A DNA stretch of 49,566 nt, taken from NCBI GenBank assembly GCA_017525225.1, contig JAFXTB010000176.1, forward strand, positions 1 through 49,566. Direction: 5' to 3'. The translations under genes were made by a program, and so were the position numbers. The notes below the pieces were generated by a model. It was not told where the DNA came from, did not search any database, and worked only from the letters and a program-made list of their open reading frames with translations. Shown one piece after another: positions 44,109 to 49,566 of the stretch. The stretch comes from Kiritimatiellia bacterium. Lineage in GTDB: Bacteria; Verrucomicrobiota; Kiritimatiellia; RFP12; UBA1067. The stretch's first letter is position 1; each line of letters starts with the position of its first letter.

Positions 44109-44930
44109 ATGAAGATTCTGGATATGGCGTGCGTCAAGGGCTTCATGCGCCTGGCGCAGGATTCGGTGGATAAAGGCTGGCACGAGATGAACGGCGGCAA
44201 TCTCAGCTACCGCATGACCGATGCCGAAGCGGAAAACGTTCGAAGGACGTGCAGGAAACCGGCTACCGGGTGGACCGCCATCGGCGGCACCGTGCCGAAG
44301 CTTGGCGGACAGTTCTTCATCGTCACCGGTACCACGCGCTTCATGCGCAACGTCATGCGCGACCCCGAGAACGCATTCGGCATAGCCGAGATAGACCCTA
44401 CGGGCACGCAGTACCGCATCTGGTGGGGGTTGACGGATGGCGGTCGGCCGACGAGCGAGTTCGCCCCGCACCTCCGCTGCCATGAGATCCGCATGACGCT
44501 CACGGATGGCGCCAACCGCGTGATCTACCATTGCCACCCGCCGGCCGTGATAGCGCTCACCTTCATCCTGCCGCTTACCGACAAGGCGTTCACGCGTACG
44601 CTTTGGAGCGCCATGACGGAATGCCCCGTCATCTTCCCCGAGGGCGTAGGCGTCGTCAAGTGGATGGTTCCTGGCAAGGACGACATCGCGCGTGCAACGC
44701 AGAAGCTCATGGCGAAGTATCGCGTCGTCATCTGGGCGCACCACGGCCTCTTTTGCGCCGGGGCGACGTTCGACCAGGCGTTCGGCATGATGGAGACGGT
44801 GGTGAAGTCGGCGGACATCGCCCTCAAGGTGATGTCCACGGGCCGCAAGGTTCGCCAGACCATAACCTCTGCCGACATCCGCAAGATCGCCAAGGACTTC
44901 AAGCTCACCATCAACGAGAAGTTCCTGTAG
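44109..44930 (+). CDS. rhaD: Rhamnulose-1-phosphate aldolase
   Basis: This class II zinc aldolase splits L-rhamnulose 1-phosphate into dihydroxyacetone phosphate and L-lactaldehyde, the last step of L-rhamnose breakdown. The 273-residue protein aligns with E. coli RhaD along its length: KGWHEMNGGNLSYR, FIVTGTTRFMRNV, PTSE with catalytic Glu117, HCH with zinc ligands His141 and His143, FPEGVGVVKWMVPG, and HHG with His212. These residues have the same numbers as in E. coli RhaD. AAAGGAG precedes the ATG. No rhaA or rhaB gene is adjacent; the next gene is a secreted GH2 glycosidase. Confidence 0.9.
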   Translation: MKILDMACVKGFMRLAQDSVDKGWHEMNGGNLSYRMTDAEAENVRRTCRKPATGWTAIGGTVPKLGGQFFIVTGTTRFMRNVMRDPENAFGIAEIDPTGTQYRIWWGLTDGGRPTSEFAPHLRCHEIRMTLTDGANRVIYHCHPPAVIALTFILPLTDKAFTRTLWSAMTECPVIFPEGVGVVKWMVPGKDDIARATQKLMAKYRVVIWAHHGLFCAGATFDQAFGMMETVVKSADIALKVMSTGRKVRQTITSADIRKIAKDFKLTINEKFL

Positions 44931-44943
44931 GAGACAACTGCTT

Positions 44944-47733
44944 ATGAAAAGCATGACCATTGCCATGTGCATTGCGCTTCCGCTGGCGCTGAACGCTTCA
45001 GGTCCAAATGCGGTGGCGCGACAAGCCTTCCACGTTGGCCTGCCGGAGGAGGAGCTTGCCGATACATGGGGTGCGCGCAAGGCGCATCCCGCGGTGGTGA
45101 ATCCGGCGTTGGGATACGAGCCTGGCACGGTCGTATCCCTGCGCGGCGAATGGGAGTTCTTCGTGCCGGAGAAGGAGCGGCCGTGGCGCAACGGCGTCTG
45201 GAAGCATCTCTACAAGAGCGAGTGGCCTGGTTCGCGCAGGATACAGGTGCCGGGCTGCTGGGAGGCGCAGGGTGTGGGCAAGCCTGGCATGAGCATCTCG
45301 TGGGATCCTACATGGGACGAGAACTCGAAGATGATCCGCTACAAGCACATGGGCAGATGCTGGTACCGCAAGACGGTGGCGATCCCTTCGTCGTGGTCCG
45401 GCAGACGCATCTGGCTCAAGATCGGCGGGGTGAAGTCCAGGGGATGGTTCTGGGTGAACGACAGGCAGGTGGCGCTCGTCGACAACTATTGCGGCACGTA
45501 CAAGTACGAGGTGACGGACCTCGTGACGCCGGGGTCGAATGCGACCGTCGTGGCGCAGGTGAGCAATCTGGCGCCGTCGCGCAAGGGACTTCTCAGCGCA
45601 ATGCACCGCTGGGGCGGCATCTACCGCGACGTCGAGTTCGAGTCGACGCCGCATGTGTTCATCGATGACGCCTGGGTGCGCGGGGCGTTCGATGAAAAGG
45701 CGGCCGACGTGCATGTGGACATGGCCTTCGGCGAGGCGCCATCCAGTCGCTCCGCGGTCCACCGGACACTTCGCGTCGCCATCGGCGGAGCGGTGGAGGA
45801 GCGGACCGTGGCGCCAGGCGGCAGCCAGGTGGTGAGGGTGAAGCTGCCTGACTTCCGCGCCTGGTCGCCGGAACACCCCAACCTTTACACGGCAAGGGTC
45901 GACCTGGTGGAGAATGGGAAGGTGGTTCATACGCGTCGCGAACGGTTCGGGGTGCGGAAGATCGAGGTGCGCGGTAAGGAATTCTTCCTCAACGGCAAGC
46001 CGCACTGCATGCGCGGGTTCGGCGACGACCACATCTATCCCATTTCGGGGATCACGCCTGCTGACCATGCCGAGCACCGGAGTCATCTCGGCAGGGCCCG
46101 CGAGGCAGGCTTCAACTTCGTTCGTCTGCATACGCATTGCGAGGTGCCGGAGTATTTCGACGCCGCCGACGAGCTCGGCATCATGATCCAGGCCGAACTG
46201 CCATACTACAGCGACGAACCCACCGAAGGCTTCGAGTTCGATCCGAAGCGGGATGTCACCGAGCTGTACCGGAACTTCCGCCGGCATGTGTCGTTCACCG
46301 TGTACTCCATGGGCAACGAAGGCTCGTACGGCGAGGAGCTGGACCGTAGACTGCACGCATACGTGAAGGCGATGGACCCCGACCGGCTGAAGATCAACCA
46401 GGACTGCAACCAGGAGTGGATAAACCCGCCCGATGCCTCGGACTATCTTGGCGGCCCCATCAAGCCCTGGAACCGCGGCAGCGTGAACCCAGACCGCCCG
46501 TTCGTGACGCACGAGTACCTGAACCTGTGCATCAAGTCCGACGCGCGCGACGAATCCCTCTACACAGGCGTGTGGGTGCCGCCCGTCACCCGCAAGGCGC
46601 GCAAGGACTGGCTTGCGCCGCGCGGCCTCGATCTCGCATGGGACGACCGCCTGCAGGACGCCCAGAACAGGTTGCAGAGGCACTACCAGAAACGCGGCAT
46701 CGAATGGGCGCGCAAGGACCCGTATTGCGACGGATACTGCTTCTGGACGATCGTGGACGTGGTCGTGGGGCAGAACGACACGTTTACGGCGCAGGGTCTC
46801 TTCAATCCGTTCTGGCAGACGAAGCGCGGCGGATTCACGGTGGCGGAGTTCGCGCGGTTCAACGGCCCATCGTGCCTGCTGATGGACACTCCGGACGAAA
46901 ACCGTGTATACACCTCGGGTGAAAACCTCAATGTGGATTTCCTTTTCGCCCATTATGGCGAGGCTCCGATACGAGATGCGAGGCTGTCGTGGCGGTTGAT
47001 GGCAGGCGGTGCCGCTCTCAGGCAGGGGGAGGTGTCCATCAAGGAGGAGATCGGCCTTGGACCGGCCAGGAAGGTGGCGTCGGTCAGGTTGGATTTCCCG
47101 GCGCTCGAGAAGCCCGTAAAGGCGACACTCGAGGCGAATGTCGGCGAGGTCTCGAATTCATGGGACTTCTGGCTCTTCCCGAAGCGCGCCCGGAGGGATG
47201 GACGCGACCTGGCGGTGGCGCCGTCGCTTCGGGCGGCGATGGAGAAGCTGTACGATGGTTTCTCCATCATAGGCACGCCAGGGGCCGCTGGGGCGAAGGT
47301 GGCCGTGGTGGACGATCCGTCCTGCTGCGATGCCAATGGCGGCGGGGTGCCATTGAAGGTCGTGGTCGTCAATCCCGCGAAGGGCGTTCCCAACGTGAGC
47401 CTTGGCTGGTGGTGGATGGGGAACCAGGTGGGCACGGCCATGCTGCGGCATCCGGTGCTGGGATATCTGCCGCACGATGGGTATCTTTCGCCGCTTCTCT
47501 TCCGCATTCTTGGCAGAGGCCGGGCGTTGAACGTCGAGCCCCGCTACAAGGGTGAGTTCTTCATGGTTGGAGAGGGTGGGAGCGACTGCTTCGTATATCT
47601 AGCGCGCCGCGCCATAGGGTCTTGCGACGTCCTGGAGAGCTTCGGGCTGGATCTGCTTTCCGGCAAGCCGGAGGGTACCGCCATCCTTGACGGAATGATC
47701 GACTTCCTACGCCAGGGCACAACCGGCGATTGA
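44944..47733 (+). CDS. Secreted glycoside hydrolase family 2 enzyme
   Basis: This 929-residue enzyme has a signal peptide (about 1-19). The sugar-binding jelly roll spans about 60-230 (VPGCWEAQG, WYRKTVAIPSSWSGRRIWLKIGG). An immunoglobulin-like domain leads to RKIEVRGKEFFLNGKPHCMRGF, and the barrel domain has acid/base Glu459 in YSMGNEGSYG and nucleophile Glu524 in VTHEYLN. Both catalytic glutamates are in place. About 300 C-terminal residues form extra beta-rich domains. The domain layout is that of GH2 beta-galactosidase/beta-glucuronidase-like enzymes, but the sugar cannot be told from sequence. It lies 13 bases after rhaD, so its products may feed rhamnose metabolism. Confidence 0.85.
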   Translation: MKSMTIAMCIALPLALNASGPNAVARQAFHVGLPEEELADTWGARKAHPAVVNPALGYEPGTVVSLRGEWEFFVPEKERPWRNGVWKHLYKSEWPGSRRIQVPGCWEAQGVGKPGMSISWDPTWDENSKMIRYKHMGRCWYRKTVAIPSSWSGRRIWLKIGGVKSRGWFWVNDRQVALVDNYCGTYKYEVTDLVTPGSNATVVAQVSNLAPSRKGLLSAMHRWGGIYRDVEFESTPHVFIDDAWVRGAFDEKAADVHVDMAFGEAPSSRSAVHRTLRVAIGGAVEERTVAPGGSQVVRVKLPDFRAWSPEHPNLYTARVDLVENGKVVHTRRERFGVRKIEVRGKEFFLNGKPHCMRGFGDDHIYPISGITPADHAEHRSHLGRAREAGFNFVRLHTHCEVPEYFDAADELGIMIQAELPYYSDEPTEGFEFDPKRDVTELYRNFRRHVSFTVYSMGNEGSYGEELDRRLHAYVKAMDPDRLKINQDCNQEWINPPDASDYLGGPIKPWNRGSVNPDRPFVTHEYLNLCIKSDARDESLYTGVWVPPVTRKARKDWLAPRGLDLAWDDRLQDAQNRLQRHYQKRGIEWARKDPYCDGYCFWTIVDVVVGQNDTFTAQGLFNPFWQTKRGGFTVAEFARFNGPSCLLMDTPDENRVYTSGENLNVDFLFAHYGEAPIRDARLSWRLMAGGAALRQGEVSIKEEIGLGPARKVASVRLDFPALEKPVKATLEANVGEVSNSWDFWLFPKRARRDGRDLAVAPSLRAAMEKLYDGFSIIGTPGAAGAKVAVVDDPSCCDANGGGVPLKVVVVNPAKGVPNVSLGWWWMGNQVGTAMLRHPVLGYLPHDGYLSPLLFRILGRGRALNVEPRYKGEFFMVGEGGSDCFVYLARRAIGSCDVLESFGLDLLSGKPEGTAILDGMIDFLRQGTTGD

Positions 47734-47760
47734 TCGCGATCCACTGGTTTTGGACATAAT
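47730..47760 (+). promoter_or_regulatory. Weak candidate promoter before the YbjQ-family genes
   Basis: TTGATC (47730-47735), overlapping the GH2 stop codon, and CATAAT (47755-47760) are separated by 19 bases, longer than ideal. This is the best match in the 55-base gap before the next gene. A promoter is expected here because gene content changes, but the match is modest. Confidence 0.3.
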
Positions 47761-47788
47761 TCCGGGTAAACGCTGAAAGGAGAAAAAG

Positions 47789-48103
47789 ATGACGATCGTC
47801 AATACTGAGACAATCCCAGGCAAGACAGTCGTTGAGGTGAAGGGGCTTGTACAGGGCAATACGGTTCGCGCCAAGAACATTGGACGCGATATTGCCGCCG
47901 GGTTCAAGAACATGGTAGGCGGCGAGCTCAAGGGTTATACCGAACTCCTCACCGAGTCGAGACGCGAGGCGATGTCCCGTATGATCGCCCAGGCCGAGGC
48001 GCTTGGGGCCAATGCTGTCGTCAATGTCCGGTTCTCGACGAGCGCGATCACATCTGGCGCTTCCGAGATGATGGCCTACGGAACCGCCGTTGTCGCGGAG
48101 TAG
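47789..48103 (+). CDS. YbjQ family (UPF0145) protein
   Basis: This 104-residue cytoplasmic protein matches the YbjQ family throughout: VKGLVQGNTVRAKNIGRDIAAGFKN, then VGGELKGYTELLTESRREAM, and GANAVVNVRFSTS near the end. Family members form pentamers, and their function is not established. GAAAGGAG lies seven bases before the ATG. The next gene encodes a diverged paralogue with an added membrane anchor, so the pair probably arose by duplication. Confidence 0.9.
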   Translation: MTIVNTETIPGKTVVEVKGLVQGNTVRAKNIGRDIAAGFKNMVGGELKGYTELLTESRREAMSRMIAQAEALGANAVVNVRFSTSAITSGASEMMAYGTAVVAE

Positions 48104-48111
48104 TCGGCGGA

Positions 48112-48627
48112 ATGAAGGCAATGGACGCGGAATCAGCATCTGTGGCAGTCATGCTGCTGTTTTACGTCGGGCTCCCCGCGCTTGTTCTTTTCGTAGGGTG
48201 GTTTGTCGGCTATCTGTCAGAGACGAGGCACGAACGGTCGCTCGCGGAGTGCGAGGAGGCGTTGAGGGACGTAGAGACTACGGACATGCGCAATCCGCCG
48301 GGTTTTGCCGTTGCGGAAGGTCCCTGCATGCTTGTGAGCGGCGAAGCGGTGGTGGCGAGCGACACGTTCAAGTCATGGGTGTTCGGTCTCAAGAACATCG
48401 TTGGAGGGGAATCGAAATTCTTCACCCGCCTCTTCGAACGGGCTCGGCGCGAGGCGCTGCTACGCATGAAGAAGCGGGCTCGCGAGCTTGGCTGCAATGC
48501 CGTATGCAACGTGAGGTTCGACAGTGCGGACATTGGTGGAAATGCGTCAGGCATGAAGAAGAAAGGCTCGAACATGGCTGTCGCGCTAGTTTCTGGTACG
48601 GCGTGGCGGCGCCCTGTCGTGGCGTGA
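48112..48627 (+). CDS. Membrane-anchored YbjQ-family paralogue
   Basis: This 171-residue protein has an N-terminal membrane helix (about 10-34), a short charged linker, then a YbjQ-like domain (about 70-160). LKNIVGGESKFFTRLFERARREALLRM and GCNAVCNVRFDSA line up with FKNMVGGELKGYTELLTESRREAMSRM and GANAVVNVRFSTS of the upstream gene. Two cysteines have appeared in the second block. It starts nine bases after the upstream stop; an in-frame ATG at 48121 is an alternative. The anchor would place the YbjQ domain at the inner membrane, on the cytoplasmic side if the orientation is N-out. Confidence 0.78.
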   Translation: MKAMDAESASVAVMLLFYVGLPALVLFVGWFVGYLSETRHERSLAECEEALRDVETTDMRNPPGFAVAEGPCMLVSGEAVVASDTFKSWVFGLKNIVGGESKFFTRLFERARREALLRMKKRARELGCNAVCNVRFDSADIGGNASGMKKKGSNMAVALVSGTAWRRPVVA

Positions 48628-48631
48628 CGTA

Positions 48632-49306
48632 ATGACGACTGGGGTTGAGGACGAGCCTGCGCTTGCAGGCTTGCCGCAGGCGGGTGGCGTTGGCGCGGAT
48701 GCCATTGGCGGCGAGGTCGCGCTGGCGGGCGTACCGGAGGCCGTTTGCGACAAAGCGCGCATGGATGCCGTTCTGCGCGGTAAATGGGAAGCTCCAGTAC
48801 GCCATGGCATTGAGCCGCGCCTTCTTGGGCTTTATGCGGCGTCTGGTTTGTTCGCCCTGATCTGTACATTCGCGAAGGGCGCACTCGGCTTCGGACTTCT
48901 CGCGGTGGCCGCCGGTGCGCCGGTCGTCGAGGAGATGGCGAAGGTTGTTCTTCCCTTGATGTTGCTCGAGAAGGAGCCGTGGCGTTTTAGAAGCGCTGGC
49001 GCGATAGTGCTTTCATGTCTTGTGTCAGCATTTGTCTTTGCTGCTGTCGAGAACATGCTCTATTTGAATGTATACATCCCGGAGAACAGGCTCACCTCCG
49101 GAATAATATGCTACCGCCTGATCGTCTGCACGATGTTGCATCTCGGTTGCACGGCGGTTTCAGCCTGTGGACTGGCCAAGGCTTGGCGCAATGCGAGGGA
49201 CGGTTTGCGAATGTTCTCCGCCTCCACCAGCACGCCGTATCTTGTCGTCGCGATGATCGTACACGGACTGTACAATATCTTCGCCGTACTGTTCAGTTTG
49301 GTGTAG
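48632..49306 (+). CDS. PrsW-like intramembrane metalloprotease
   Basis: This 224-residue protein has about 60 N-terminal soluble residues and then five or six membrane segments. PrsW-family motifs are present: EEMAK (Glu100-Glu101 to Lys104), AAVENMLY (Glu140), a His in MLHLG (His170) and HGLYN (His211). In Bacillus PrsW such a protein cleaves an anti-sigma factor; other family members have unknown targets. It begins four bases after the anchored YbjQ gene, so the three genes form a small unit. The N-terminal extension is Ala/Gly/Val-rich without a clear domain. Confidence 0.75.
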   Translation: MTTGVEDEPALAGLPQAGGVGADAIGGEVALAGVPEAVCDKARMDAVLRGKWEAPVRHGIEPRLLGLYAASGLFALICTFAKGALGFGLLAVAAGAPVVEEMAKVVLPLMLLEKEPWRFRSAGAIVLSCLVSAFVFAAVENMLYLNVYIPENRLTSGIICYRLIVCTMLHLGCTAVSACGLAKAWRNARDGLRMFSASTSTPYLVVAMIVHGLYNIFAVLFSLV

Positions 49307-49340
49307 TGACGTATTTCTTGGTGTAGTGACGTATTTCCTG
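49301..49340. repeat. 20-bp tandem duplication across a stop codon
   Basis: GTGTAGTGACGTATTTCTTG (49301-49320) is followed directly by a copy with one change (49321-49340, C for T at position 18). The first copy contains the last sense codon and TAG stop of the PrsW-like gene, so the second carries a duplicate of the gene end. Confidence 0.9.
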
Positions 49341-49446
49341 CGCAGGCGGTAGTTTGATCCTCAACAGTCTCCTGTTGATCTCCAACTGTCTCCTGCCACC
49401 AACAGTGGCGATTCGCAGATCCTTAAACCTAAGCGTCGCAGTTGAG
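49341..49446. other. Non-coding stretch with repeats and a small hairpin
   Basis: CAACAGTCTCCTGTTG (49362-49377) can fold as a 6-bp stem with a 4-base loop. The related word CAACTGTCTCCTG (49383-49395) lies 21 bases downstream of the first. No open frame is credible. It may be the 3' leader of the terminator that follows, or part of a small RNA. Confidence 0.4.
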
Positions 49447-49477
49447 AGGCCGCAATCGAGATTGCGGCCTTTGTTTT
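49447..49477 (+). terminator. Strong intrinsic terminator
   Basis: AGGCCGCAAT (49447-49456), a CGAG loop and ATTGCGGCCT (49461-49470) form a perfect 10-bp GC-rich stem followed by TTGTTTT (49471-49477). It is the clearest factor-independent terminator in the window. It ends the transcript of the PrsW-like gene or of any RNA between 49307 and 49446. Confidence 0.85.
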
Positions 49478-49499
49478 CGGGGGGACGATGAGCTTGCGG

Positions 49500-49520
49500 T
49501 TTTCACCATGTGGGTGAAAA
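49500..49520. promoter_or_regulatory. Inverted repeat upstream of the exit promoter
   Basis: TTTTCACC (49500-49507) and GGTGAAAA (49513-49520) form a perfect 8-bp inverted repeat with a 5-base centre. It covers the -35 region of the promoter at 49534-49542, so it could be an operator for the gene beyond the window edge. Confidence 0.5.
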
Positions 49521-49533
49521 GAAAAGTCGTTCG

Positions 49534-49542
49534 TGCTATACT
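49534..49542 (+). promoter_or_regulatory. Extended -10 promoter for a gene beyond the window
   Basis: TGCTATACT (49534-49542) is an extended -10 element with a five-of-six TATAAT match. The window ends in GGAAAGGAA (49558-49566), which looks like the ribosome-binding site of a gene starting just outside. Confidence 0.5.
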
Positions 49543-49566
49543 TTCAGTGACCAAACTGGAAAGGAA

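Noticed and set aside
43086-45191. 701-codon open frame on the minus strand
   Set aside because: It spans parts of the histidine kinase, rhaD and GH2 genes, which have intact motifs on the plus strand. It is a compositional artefact.
44998-46953. 651-codon open frame on the minus strand
   Set aside because: Shadow of the GH2 gene, rich in His and Arg, with no recognisable fold or start signal.

Overview
The window is 49.6 kb of GC-rich bacterial DNA with very dense coding. All 38 genes I can support lie on the plus strand. Many neighbours are joined by ATGA, TTGA or GTGA stop/start overlaps. No stretch longer than 300 bases lacks a gene, and I see no rRNA, tRNA, CRISPR array or transposase. 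The gene mix (an unusual Tad pilus locus, very large secreted beta-helix proteins of the autotransporter-associated-repeat type, secreted glycan-active enzymes, a Wzy-dependent exopolysaccharide locus with a tyrosine autokinase) suggests a Gram-negative, glycan-degrading member of the PVC superphylum. Kiritimatiellota or a relative is my best guess. This is inferred from protein style, because no phylogenetic marker search was possible.

Region 1 (about 167-17183) is a long Tad/Flp type IV pilus operon. It starts at a sigma70-like promoter and encodes two Flp pilins, a pilin-like protein, the prepilin peptidase TadV, three TadE/TadG-like proteins (one of 860 aa), an unknown membrane protein, CpaB, the secretin, an FHA-like/TadA fusion ATPase, TadB and TadC. 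Four further genes continue the operon and are not standard Tad components: two membrane proteins, a periplasmic-binding-protein-like protein with a Pro-Ser-Gln tail, and a coiled-coil protein. I see no TadZ/CpaE, TadD or RcpB. A 160-bp repeat array of mini-hairpins lies between cpaB and the secretin gene.

Region 2 (17198-30733) encodes secreted, glycan-related proteins: a right-handed beta-helix protein, two giant repeat proteins (1432 and 898 aa) that share a C-terminal GTVxxLR ending, a TIM-barrel-like protein, a beta-propeller with a lectin-like domain, and a CBM plus TIM-barrel protein. Both giant-protein genes have good sigma70-like promoters. The first has its -10 box inside a perfect palindrome.

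Region 3 (30793-33069) is housekeeping: guaA and rsmE. Region 4 (33139-41487) is an exopolysaccharide locus with its own promoter: a short OPX lipoprotein, an unknown secreted protein, an outer-membrane beta-barrel, a Wzy/ligase-like membrane protein, a Wzz-tyrosine kinase with tyrosine-rich segments at both ends, and RfbB. It runs into aroA and a histidine kinase gene without a partner regulator.

Region 5 (44079-49566) has an extended -10 promoter, then rhaD (rhamnulose-1-phosphate aldolase) and a GH2 glycosidase gene, then two neighbouring YbjQ-family paralogues and a PrsW-like membrane protease. It closes with a tandem duplication, a strong intrinsic terminator, and a promoter pointing out of the window. 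Together the genes describe a surface-active cell that builds a pilus and a polysaccharide coat and exports enzymes and very large beta-helix proteins to act on complex glycans.
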